Source: Streptomyces inhibens (GTDB taxonomy: Bacteria; Actinomycetota; Actinomycetes; Streptomycetales; Streptomycetaceae). Taken from it: 64,000 nt of DNA. Shown piece by piece: positions 25,536 through 33,640 of the stretch (position 1 is its first letter; every line of letters starts with the position of its first letter). A program made the position numbers and the translations under genes. Where the stretch lies: the NCBI RefSeq assembly GCF_003389455.1, contig NZ_QUAC01000485.1, positions 1 through 64,000 on the forward strand, in the 5' to 3' direction. The notes under the pieces were generated by a model, which saw only the letters and a program-made list of their open reading frames with translations, was not told the DNA's origin and made no database searches.

Positions 25536-26773
25536 GGCACCATCATCCTCACGCGGGTCGGACCGCCTGCCGGGCTGTCGATCTCCAGGGTGCCGTCGAA
25601 GACCGCGAGGCGGCGGCGCAGCCCCGCAAGCCCACCGTCGGCTCGCACGTCGGCCCCGCCCCGGCCGTTGTCTTCGACATCAACGACGATGCCGGTGTCG
25701 TCGCGGGCGATGGAGATTCGCACCCGGGTCGCATGGGCGTGCTTGGCCGCGTTGGTCAGCAGTTCGGCGGTTCCGAAGTACAGGGCGGACTCGATCGGCG
25801 GGTCCAGGCGGAGCTGCACATCGGCGCTGACAGTCGTCTCTAGCGGGCTGTCCAAGGCAAGAGCGCGAACGGCATCGATGAGCCCTCGGTCGTTCAGCAC
25901 CGGCGGGTTGATTCCCTTGACCAGTTCGCGGAGCTCGGTCAGTGAGGTGGCGGCGCCGACTCGCGCTTCCCGCATCAGGGCCTTGGCCTGGTCGGGGTCG
26001 GTTTCCATCAGCTTCTCCGCCGTCGCCAAAGAGAGCCCGAGCGCGACCAGGCGGGCCTGCGCTCCATCGTGCAGGTCGCGCTCGATCCGGCGGATCTCGG
26101 CGGCCTGCGCCACCGTCGTGTCCGCGCGCTGGGCCGTCAGCTCGTCCACCCGGTCCGCCAGCGCCATCGCAGACGACGCGCTCAGGAAGCGGACGGCTAC
26201 CGGCTCGACGGAACGCCAGGCATACGGGGCGCCGGCGAAGGCCACGGCCAGGCCGAGCACCCCGAGGGTGCGTGCGGGGAGCGACGGCTGGGACAGCCCG
26301 ACGGCCGCTGCCGCGAGTCCGGCCGGCGGGATGGCCGCGATCACGCCCACGGTGACCGGTGCGATCGCCGTGAATCGCAGGTCACGCCAGGTAGCCGGGT
26401 CGCTCCGCCGGACCCGCCACCGCTGCTCCTGGCGGGCCTGCTGGCTGCTGCGCGCGTAGGTGAAACCGTTCCACCAGTACCCGGTGGACATGCGCACCAC
26501 CGGCTCGGCCTGCCGGTATCCGGCGGGAATGACGGTGGCCGTCCACCTCGCGACGAGGGAGCGGAACATCCGACAGACGGGGCGGGACAGGGCGAGAGTC
26601 CCGATACACGCCCACACGAACACCGGCACCCACGACCACGGGCCCGCCCACCAGATCCCCAGTGCCACGGCAGCGGCCCACACGGCCGGGACCAGCATGC
26701 TGACGATCACCACCACGCACGCCCGCACGAACCCTACGCAGGCACTGGCCACCCACGACATCACCTGTCTCAT
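25520..26773 (-). CDS. Membrane sensor histidine kinase (HisKA_3)
   Basis: A 417-residue sensor kinase. Hydrophobic segments lie at about 10-42 and 47-65 and again at 133-185, giving a membrane-embedded sensor with no large external domain. The HisKA_3 dimerisation helix has 'RIERDLHDGAQARLVALGLS' with phosphorylated His235. The ATP-binding domain has 'ELLTNAAKHAHA' (N box) and 'VEDNGRGG' (G1). This is the NarX/DesK-type architecture. It forms an operon with the response regulator downstream and is divergent from the four-helix membrane protein at 27020. Confidence 0.92.
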   Translation of the reverse strand: MRQVMSWVASACVGFVRACVVVIVSMLVPAVWAAAVALGIWWAGPWSWVPVFVWACIGTLALSRPVCRMFRSLVARWTATVIPAGYRQAEPVVRMSTGYWWNGFTYARSSQQARQEQRWRVRRSDPATWRDLRFTAIAPVTVGVIAAIPPAGLAAAAVGLSQPSLPARTLGVLGLAVAFAGAPYAWRSVEPVAVRFLSASSAMALADRVDELTAQRADTTVAQAAEIRRIERDLHDGAQARLVALGLSLATAEKLMETDPDQAKALMREARVGAATSLTELRELVKGINPPVLNDRGLIDAVRALALDSPLETTVSADVQLRLDPPIESALYFGTAELLTNAAKHAHATRVRISIARDDTGIVVDVEDNGRGGADVRADGGLAGLRRRLAVFDGTLEIDSPAGGPTRVRMMVPCESS

Positions 26774-27019
26774 GACTCTTCCTTCTCACTTCATCAACCT
26801 GACCGTGGCACCCGCGGTTCCTGCGATGCTCCGCCGATCAGGCTGGTACGGCTCGGTGTTTTCACTGTGCACGGCACGGAGCCCGATGCCCGCCGGATCG
26901 GCTCCGAAGTGGGTCTGGCCCCACCGCCCTGTACGTCCAGGCCCATACCGCAGCTCCCATGCGCTCCCTAGCGTCGACACCACACCAGACAACGCGAGGG
27001 AAGAGAGACGAAGAGAGAC

Positions 27020-27460
27020 ATGGAAACCATCAGCCACACCACGTCCGAGGCCGCCCACCTCAACCATCCGCACACCCAACGGGCCTTCGGCAAGATGAAG
27101 TTGCTCGTCGCGGCCTACGGCGCGCTGAGCGCCGCGGTCCTCATCACGGTCGTCGTCCTCGCGATCACCGGACACGAGGTGACCTCGTTCATGTGGGGCC
27201 GATCAGCCGGAGTGCTCGCGAGCGCCGCGGTGACCTACTGGCTGACCGTGCGCGCCTCACGGGGAGCACGATGGGCCTATCTCCGTGTGCGCCTCATCTC
27301 GATCATCGTGCCGATCGCGATCGTCGCCATCGACATGATTCCCGGCGCCCTCCCGCCGTGGTTCATCGCGATGCAGGTCGCCTGCGCCCTCACCATCGGC
27401 GCAACCGCTTTCCCCATCAACGGATCCGGACTGCGCGCCGCCTTCTCCAAGTCACGCTGA
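27020..27460 (+). CDS. Four-helix membrane protein beside the kinase pair
   Basis: A 146-residue protein with four predicted transmembrane segments (about 28-48, 62-78, 88-107 and 112-132) after a polar, His-rich N terminus ('HTTSEAAHLNHPHTQRAFGK'). It has no enzyme motif. It is divergent from the histidine kinase gene across 246 bases, which should contain both promoters; such placement is typical of a gene controlled by the adjacent two-component system. Function unknown. Confidence 0.75.
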   Translation: METISHTTSEAAHLNHPHTQRAFGKMKLLVAAYGALSAAVLITVVVLAITGHEVTSFMWGRSAGVLASAAVTYWLTVRASRGARWAYLRVRLISIIVPIAIVAIDMIPGALPPWFIAMQVACALTIGATAFPINGSGLRAAFSKSR

Positions 27461-27663
27461 CCCCCTCAAGCCGCAGAGCCTGGGTGCGAAGGCTGCGCTC
27501 GCTTGCGGTGATGCGGTGAGGGCGGCGGTGGGCGCTCCGTGGTGCCTGATCACGAAGGAGCCGCTCGTGCCACCACCCAGGCCGAGCAGGCCGCCCGCGG
27601 CGGCCGTACCCGGCGACCCCGGATACGGCCGCGCCCGCCCTCCGCCGTGGCGGTTCGCAGGGG

Positions 27664-29130
27664 TCAGGCGCCGGGCGGGCGAAGACCGACCACCGCCCAT
27701 TTCGCCCGCGTGGACAGCCGGCTGAGCGCCTTCGCCGACTCCTTGCCGATCGTGTCCAGCAGGAGCCTGCCGTGCGCCATCGTCGTACGCGCGAGTTCCG
27801 CGTCACCCGCCTCGACCGCGGCGAGCGTCAGCTCCAAATGCTGCTCCGTGATCAGCCGGCCGAGCCCCCGGCGGTGCCACTGCGGAACCGCTCCGTCCGG
27901 CGTGGTCCCATCGGCACCGACCGCCGCCCGTGCCCGCTCCAGCGCCCGCCCCGCTGCCGCGAGATCGCCCTTGCGGCGCTCCAGGCGGGCGAGGACGTAC
28001 GCCTCCGAGGCCCGGTCCCATGCCGTGTCCTGAAGCGAGAGGAGGTTGAACTGGGCGCGGGCCGCCTGTGCGTGGTCGCCGATGCGCTCCAGCGCGCGGC
28101 TCAGCTCCCGGAGCCGGTCCGCGTCCGGGCCCGTGTCGTCCAGCAGGCGGATGAGCGCGACCCGGGCGTGCTCGATACGACCCTGCCGGTGGGCCAGCTC
28201 GATCCAGGTGAACTCGCTCTCGGCAATCACATCCCGCCCGTGCCGCTTCGCCTCCTCGGCGCGGGCCCACTCCACGGCTCCGGCGCTGTCGGTGACCTGC
28301 CCGGCAGTGGCCGACCGCAGTAGCGCAACGTCCCCGTCCTGCCCGTGCAACGCCACCAGCACCGCGGCCAGCCGCCGCTCCTCGAACCACTCGGTCCGCG
28401 CGGCATTCTCATGCTCCAGCAGGAAACGGAGCAGCGGCAGGTCGCCGTCATGGCGGTCGTACTGCGCGGCTCGCAGCACCCCCGCCCGCAGCACCGGATC
28501 CGCAGCCGCCTCCTCCCACGCGCCGAGGTCGCCGGAGCGCATCCGCTCCAGCGCCTCCCGTCCCGGGCCGAGGACGACGTCGCGCAGGGACTGGCGGAAG
28601 GATTCCTCCAGTTGGTAGGCGCAGAGTTCGTCCGAATTGAGCAGGAGGTAGTCCGGCTCGGTGCGCCGGGTGGCCGACTCCGACAGGGCGTTGAGTTCGA
28701 CCAGTGACCGGTCCGGCAGGCCGAGACCGCTGATCAATGCCGCTCGCTGCGCGTCCAGTTCGGGAGCGAACTCCTCCCGCGCCTCGTCGTCCCCCTCACG
28801 TACCGCGGCGAGCAGGCCCTCCTCGTCCAGCTCGGGGGAGACGTTCACACACCACGCGGGCAGCCGCACGAGGATTTCGAGCGCCTCGCCGACACTGTCG
28901 GCGAGCAGCGAGGCGTACCCGTCGGAGGACGCGTGGAGTACGGCTGTTCCCTCGCACAGGAAGTACGTGCCGCCGGTGTCGTCGCCGGCGATCGGCTCCA
29001 ACGACGCACCGGACGCCAGGTGCACCGGCTCGACGTGGTACGCCCGGCTCACATCGAAGTCGAACGGAAACGCGGCCAGTTCGGCCAGATCAGGGCGGGT
29101 GCGCAAGAGTTCCAGAACGCGGTCGGTCAT
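27664..29130 (-). CDS. Large hypothetical protein with helical repeat tail
   Basis: A 488-residue cytosolic protein. The N-terminal 110 residues ('GGTYFLCEGTAVLHASSDGY', 'VLVRLPAWCVNV'-like strands) look like a mixed alpha/beta domain reminiscent of SUKH-type folds, but I cannot confirm that. Residues 170-488 are almost all helical with TPR-like spacing ('ALERIGDHAQAARAQFNLLS', 'EAYVLARLERRKGDLAAAGR'). I choose ATG 29130 ('MTDRVLELLRTRPDL') over the longer frame because the extension is Arg/Pro-rich. Probably a scaffold or immunity-type protein; no partner is visible. Confidence 0.65.
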   Translation of the reverse strand: MTDRVLELLRTRPDLAELAAFPFDFDVSRAYHVEPVHLASGASLEPIAGDDTGGTYFLCEGTAVLHASSDGYASLLADSVGEALEILVRLPAWCVNVSPELDEEGLLAAVREGDDEAREEFAPELDAQRAALISGLGLPDRSLVELNALSESATRRTEPDYLLLNSDELCAYQLEESFRQSLRDVVLGPGREALERMRSGDLGAWEEAAADPVLRAGVLRAAQYDRHDGDLPLLRFLLEHENAARTEWFEERRLAAVLVALHGQDGDVALLRSATAGQVTDSAGAVEWARAEEAKRHGRDVIAESEFTWIELAHRQGRIEHARVALIRLLDDTGPDADRLRELSRALERIGDHAQAARAQFNLLSLQDTAWDRASEAYVLARLERRKGDLAAAGRALERARAAVGADGTTPDGAVPQWHRRGLGRLITEQHLELTLAAVEAGDAELARTTMAHGRLLLDTIGKESAKALSRLSTRAKWAVVGLRPPGA

Positions 29131-29396
29131 ACGACCGAACCCTAACGAGGCTCCAGCAGGAACATCCGGCGCGGGTGGCACTCCGAGGTGACCGCGATGC
29201 GCCCCGGCCTGGCCACGTCGACGGACGGTCGACTTGGAGCTCGATGCGCTCCACACAGGCGCTTGGTCCCGGCCACGCCGTCAACGCCGTCGGCCAGGGC
29301 ATCAGGTACAGCGCACGGCCGTCACCGCCGCCGCACTCCTGATCCGGCTGAGATCGTGCCCTGTGACCGACGCCGATCGCGTCCTGTGACCTGCTC

Positions 29397-29774
29397 TCAG
29401 TGCCGAACCAGGCAGAACGGGTGCCCCGCCAGATCCGCGTAGATGCGCCAGCCCCGCCCGTCGGAGCCGGCATCCAGCACGGTCGCGCCCAAGGCCAGAA
29501 CCTGCTCGTGGGCTCGGTCCAGGTCCGGAACACCGAAGTCCAGATGGAACTGCTGAGGCCGAGCCGGATCAGGCCACTGCGGCGGCCGGTAGTCCGCTGC
29601 CCGCTGGAAGGCGAGCACCAGACCGGAGGGCGAGTGCAGCGTCGCCCAGTCCTCGTCGAGCGCCCACCGCCGGTCGTGCTGATCAACGGCCCCGCCGAGC
29701 AACGACCGGTAGAACTCGGCAAGTTGCCCCGGATCGGGGCAGTCCAGCACCACGCACTGCAGGTCAGCGATCAT
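29397..29774 (-). CDS. Glyoxalase/VOC-fold protein
   Basis: A 125-residue single vicinal-oxygen-chelate protein made of two beta-alpha-beta-beta-beta units: 'VVLDCPDPGQLAEFYRSLLG' opens the first and 'HLDFGVPDLDRAHEQVLALG' the second. It ends 'AGHPFCLV', the usual closing strand. Metal-ligand positions are only partly conserved, as in the antibiotic-resistance-like VOC group, so it may bind a small molecule rather than catalyse. It stands alone. Confidence 0.8.
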   Translation of the reverse strand: MIADLQCVVLDCPDPGQLAEFYRSLLGGAVDQHDRRWALDEDWATLHSPSGLVLAFQRAADYRPPQWPDPARPQQFHLDFGVPDLDRAHEQVLALGATVLDAGSDGRGWRIYADLAGHPFCLVRH

Positions 29775-30074
29775 GGCCAGATCCTAGGACCTCGTTTCCT
29801 TCGTGAGTTGTCGAGCGGTATCCGACACGAGGTGAGCCGGCTGACGCAGACGCTGGTAGTGACAGCAGCCCTCTGCTTCGTTGAGCAACGGCAGAACCTG
29901 GTCCAGGTCTGCGATGCAGTCGCACAGGATCCTGTGGCGCTGTCTGCCGGGAGAACCGCGTCGTCGTTGTCTTCTGGCGCGCCTTGGACTCATTCGACGC
30001 GGCGGCTGGGGAGACAGGCACGGACGGCAACGGAGCGAGGGGGAGAGCCTGCTGGACATAACGCCCCTGCGCGG
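29775..30074. other. Gap, no supported gene
   Basis: About 300 bases between the VOC gene and the free carrier protein. A minus-strand frame (29784-30059) reads 'LCDCIADLDQVLPLLNEAEG', which has a coding look, but it lacks a good start and I recognise no family. It may be another fragment. Confidence 0.35.
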
Positions 30075-30302
30075 TCAGACCGTTCGGGAGGCGATGGGCG
30101 CAGCCAGGGAGGTGACGGTGGAGTGGTCGAAGAGGTCACGGACCGCGATCCGGGCCGGGGCCACGCGATTGATCCGGGCCGTCACCTGAGCGGCCAACAG
30201 GGAGTGGCCACCGACGGCGAAGAAGCTCTCGTCGCCGGTGAGGTTCCCATGGCCGAGCGCCAACTCCCAGACGCTGCGGATCTGCTCACGCTGCGGGCTC
30301 AT
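30075..30302 (-). CDS. Free-standing peptidyl carrier protein
   Basis: A 75-residue discrete carrier domain. The helix 2 motif 'FFAVGGHSLLAAQVTARINR' carries the phosphopantetheine Ser, and the flanking helices have the normal spacing ('RSVWELALGHGN' before, 'VRDLFDHSTVTSLA' after). GGGGAGAG upstream of ATG 30302 supports this start. It is divergent from the thioesterase fragment and MATE gene. With the broken C domain at 32216 it looks like the residue of a second NRPS pathway; the carrier itself is intact and could still be primed. Confidence 0.85.
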   Translation of the reverse strand: MSPQREQIRSVWELALGHGNLTGDESFFAVGGHSLLAAQVTARINRVAPARIAVRDLFDHSTVTSLAAPIASRTV

Positions 30303-30397
30303 CGGAACTCTCCCCTGGATCGGAGCCGGGTTGGGTGGCCTGCGTCCTCTTCACTACCACCGAGGCCACATGACATCTCACGTGTGACATTGTATCT

Positions 30398-30670
30398 TGC
30401 GGCGTCCTGCGGGCCGACCTCACCGTGGTCGACGGCCACCGGGCCACCGCCAACGCACAGCTGCGCCGGACCCCCGGCGCGGTCGTCTGCGGCCTCGCCG
30501 ACCCGGTGGCCTCGCCGGACGGCTGGTGCAGGGCGTTCCGGCATCCGATGACCGTCCACGCCTTCGCGGGCGGCCATTTCTACCTCTTCGACTCGGTCGA
30601 GGAGGTGGCCGATCGCATCGACGCAGAGCTCGAGCGGCTCCGGTCGGACGGACCGGAGCCAGGTGCGCCG
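30398..30670 (+). pseudogene. Type II thioesterase, C-terminal fragment only
   Basis: The frame reads 'LRADLTVVDGHR...' through 'GAVVCGLADPVASPDGWCRA' to 'HAFAGGHFYLFDS', the C-terminal third of a proofreading thioesterase. The catalytic His lies in GGHFYL and the Asp in the LADPV strand; the N-terminal part with the GHSMG serine is absent, and a stop (TGA 30371) lies just upstream. The frame runs without a stop into the MATE gene. Not functional as a hydrolase. Confidence 0.65.
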
Positions 30671-30787
30671 TCCGGCGGCGGTGGGCCCGGCCGGCGGGCT
30701 GAGCGGCCGCATGCCGGGCCCACTGTCCAAGGCCCGGCCCACGCACTCGGGTTGGATATCCACGAAAATCGGACGGGAGCAGTTTCA

Positions 30788-32134
30788 GTGACAACGAACA
30801 ACGGGCGGCCGACGGCCACGGCCCTGATCAGGCAGATCGCCGCGGCCGCGCTGCCGCTCTACCTGTCGATGATCGCGGCCTCGGCGGGCGCTTTGGTGGA
30901 CACCGCCGTCCTGGGCCACCACGCGACCGCGGCACTGGCGGGTCTCGCCGTGACCATGGCCGTCTTCGGCCCGGCCACCGCGGCGATCGCCGGCGCGCAG
31001 CGCGGTGTGATGCCCTTCGTGGCGGAGCACCAGGACGAGCCGGCGCAGCTCGTCCCGGTCCTGCGCAACGGGATGTGGCTGGCAGTTGCCACCGGAGGGC
31101 TCGGCGCCCTCGCGGTGGCGGCGGTGCCATGGATCGGCCGGATCGGGGGCGTGCCGGAGGCAACACTCGATCAGCTCGGCCTGTTCCCGGTCCTGCTGGC
31201 GGCGGCCACCTTGTTGACCGCGGTGTCGACCACGGCGGGCTCCGCCCTGATCGGGCTCGGCCGGGGGCACCTGGTGATGCGCGCCGGACTGGCCGGCACG
31301 GGGACGGCCGTCGTGCTTTCGCTGCTGCTGGTCGGAGGCGCCGGTCCGCTGCCCTCCCTCGGTCTAACAGGTGCCGGGATCGCAATGCTGGCCTCCAGTA
31401 CCCTCAGCGCGGTCGTCGCGCAGGCCGCGCTCCGACGGTCTCCGCAACTGGCAGGTCGCTCCTTGAGGTTGGGGCGCCCGCAGCCGGCGCAGGTGATCGG
31501 GCTGGCCCGGGTCGGTCTTCCGCTGGCCGCCACTGTGCTGATCAAGTTCGCGGTCCTGGGAGTGCTGGCTTTCTCGGCCGCCCGGATCAGCACGGAGGCG
31601 GCTGCCGTGCACAGCGTCGCGGTGTCACTGGTGAACCTGATGTTCACCGCGGCCGTGGCGGTCGGGCAGGCGGTCGTGCCGGTGGTGACGGAGCGGCTCA
31701 AGGAGCAGGACCTGGCGGGTGTGCGGGCCGGGGCGGTGTCCGGGCTGGTCGTCTCCGCCGGGGCGGTGCTGTTGCTCGGCGGGCTGCTCACCGTGCTACG
31801 TGGGCCCGTACTGGCGGTGTTCAGCGCCGACCCCCGGGTGCAGGACGGCTTGGTGGACCTGCTGCCGCTCGTGCTGGCGGCGACCCTGGCCGACGCCTTC
31901 CAGGCCCTGTTCGGATTCGGGCTGATCGGTGTCCGGCGGACCCTGCCGAGCATGCTCTGCTTCGCGGCCTGCTACGGCGCGCTGGCCGTCCTGGCCGGAC
32001 CGGTGGCAGCCGGCGGCGGCCTCAGCGCGCTCTGGGGCGCGCTGGCCGTGGTCAACCTGGTCCTGATCGTGGCCCAGGGATGGTGCTTCCGTCGCTACAG
32101 CGCGCTCGCGGTCGCGGCCCCGGTGCCGGTCTGA
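30788..32134 (+). CDS. MATE-family efflux transporter
   Basis: A 448-residue protein with twelve hydrophobic segments in two six-helix halves. It begins 'VTTNNGRPTATALIRQIAAA', has 'AVLGHHATAALAGLAVTMAV' in the first half and 'GLPLAATVLIKFAVLGVLAF' in the second: the DinF-like MATE pattern. GTG 30788 has GGGAG 8 bases upstream; the open frame further left encodes a thioesterase tail. It probably exports a cationic drug or peptide using a proton or sodium gradient. It is the only apparently whole large gene among the NRPS debris. Confidence 0.85.
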   Translation: MTTNNGRPTATALIRQIAAAALPLYLSMIAASAGALVDTAVLGHHATAALAGLAVTMAVFGPATAAIAGAQRGVMPFVAEHQDEPAQLVPVLRNGMWLAVATGGLGALAVAAVPWIGRIGGVPEATLDQLGLFPVLLAAATLLTAVSTTAGSALIGLGRGHLVMRAGLAGTGTAVVLSLLLVGGAGPLPSLGLTGAGIAMLASSTLSAVVAQAALRRSPQLAGRSLRLGRPQPAQVIGLARVGLPLAATVLIKFAVLGVLAFSAARISTEAAAVHSVAVSLVNLMFTAAVAVGQAVVPVVTERLKEQDLAGVRAGAVSGLVVSAGAVLLLGGLLTVLRGPVLAVFSADPRVQDGLVDLLPLVLAATLADAFQALFGFGLIGVRRTLPSMLCFAACYGALAVLAGPVAAGGGLSALWGALAVVNLVLIVAQGWCFRRYSALAVAAPVPV

Positions 32135-32215
32135 CCCATCGTCTCGTCCGCCCTGAAGCGTGTAGCAGAAGGTCGCGGGGCGGACGACCTTGCGCGCGGT
32201 GAGGTGCACACCCGT

Positions 32216-33000
32216 TCAGTGCGCGGGCGCCGACCGGTCCGGGGCGGGCCGGTCGGCGAGCTCCACCGCCCCGATGGGCGTATCCGGCTGCTCTACCGCG
32301 GCCCGCAGCAGAGCGAGCAGGCTGTCCGCCGGCCAACGGGCCGTCGTCTCTTCGAAGAGGTCGGCCGCGTACTCGATCCCGCCCGGTCCGCCACTGCCGC
32401 TCTCCGGACGTTCGGTCAGGATGAACGTCCGGTCGAACCTGGCGGTGTCCGTTGCCAGTTCGCGATGCAGCACGGTCAGGCCCGTCACGTCGGGAAGCCG
32501 CGGCGGCTCGACCTGGAACGCGAGCAGGACCTGAAAGAGGGGTGGCGGGCCCTGGACCGGGGCGGCGCCACGGCCTCCACCACCTGGTCGAACGGCGTTT
32601 CCTGGTGGGCGAGGAACTCCAGATCCGCCTCCCGGACCCGCGCCAGCAGCTCGGCCATCGACGGGTTGCCGGAGGTGTCGGAGCGCAGCACCAGGGTGTT
32701 GGCGAAGAAGCCGACCAGCTCCTCCAGCGCGCTGTCAGGGCGGCCGACGACCACCGTGCCGCTCAGTACGTCGGTGCCGGCCTCCCGCTCGGGTCAGCAG
32801 TGCGGCCAGAGCGGCGTGCACGGTCATGAAGACGGTGCAGTTCCGTCGGCGGGCCACCGCTGCCAGTCCCGCGCACAGGTCGGCAGGAACTCGGCCCGTT
32901 CCCCGGCCCGGACCGGCAGCAGTTCGCGCTGCCAGAGCACATGGTCCGCGTAAGCAGCTCGTAGCGCGCCGCTCCGGGTGAACGGTACGACGGTGCCGTG
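32216..33000 (-). pseudogene. Broken NRPS condensation-domain fragment
   Basis: Pieces in different frames form the C-terminal half of a condensation domain: 'YADHVLWQRELLPVRAGE' (about 32960), then 'ELVGFFANTLVLRSDTSGNP' and 'LEFLAHQETPFDQVVEA' (32754-32580), then 'RFDRTFILTERPESG' to a stop at 32216. The N-terminal half with HHxxxDG is missing, and frameshifts lie near 32790 and 32490. No adenylation domain follows. It is decayed and belongs with the carrier protein and thioesterase tail. Confidence 0.7.
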
Positions 33001-33094
33001 GGTGCGGCACAGCCGGGAAAAGGCTTGACCGTGGCGGGAGTTGGGGACCGATACTCGAACGGAGGGACTGGCGAACAGAAGACGGGGGCTGCCG

Positions 33095-33640
33095 GTGAGT
33101 GCGTTAGGGGACTGCGAGACGCAACGGGCCTGGGAGTTGGCTCGGGAGGCCGTGCGGCGGTTGGCGCCGGAGGAGTTGGCGCTCTTCGAGGAGACGGCCG
33201 AGGCCTACTTCGACGATCCGGGCCGGGAGAACCGGAAGGCCCGGCAGGAGCCGCTGGGGATCGGCATCGATGCCATCGTCATCGGGACGCTGACGCAGTT
33301 CGCGCTGCCGGTCGCAGCGGCCGTTGCCGGGAACATCGTCACCGATGTCATGCGCCAGGAGCGCCGACGGGGCTGGTGGGGACGGCGGCGGGCGCGGCGG
33401 GACGGTGGCGGGGACGGCGGTGCGGTCAATCCGTTCGCCGCGCCCGACGCACCACGCGCTGTGGAGCCGAACGGTCGGGAGGCCTCCCGGGCCGAGGAGC
33501 TGGAGCGGCTGCGGCAGATCGCCTACGACCGGGCCGCCGCCCTAGGACTCCCGCCCGCGCAAGCGGGGCTGCTGGCGGACGCCATCGTTGGCGGGGTGCA
33601 GGCGCCGCCGGCCCCGGGCGAGGAGGAGATCACCTCATGA
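33095..33640 (+). CDS. Hypothetical protein paired with M48 peptidase
   Basis: A 181-residue protein. GTG 33095 opens 'VSALGDCETQRAWELAREAV'; a longer frame from 33041 is possible. Residues about 55-85 form one hydrophobic glycine-rich segment ('GIDAIVIGTLTQFALPVAAA'), followed by an Arg-rich stretch (RRRGWWGRRRARR) and an acidic helical tail. Its stop overlaps the next start (ATGA at 33637), so the two products are coupled and probably interact at the membrane. No known family recognised. Confidence 0.7.
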   Translation: MSALGDCETQRAWELAREAVRRLAPEELALFEETAEAYFDDPGRENRKARQEPLGIGIDAIVIGTLTQFALPVAAAVAGNIVTDVMRQERRRGWWGRRRARRDGGGDGGAVNPFAAPDAPRAVEPNGREASRAEELERLRQIAYDRAAALGLPPAQAGLLADAIVGGVQAPPAPGEEEITS

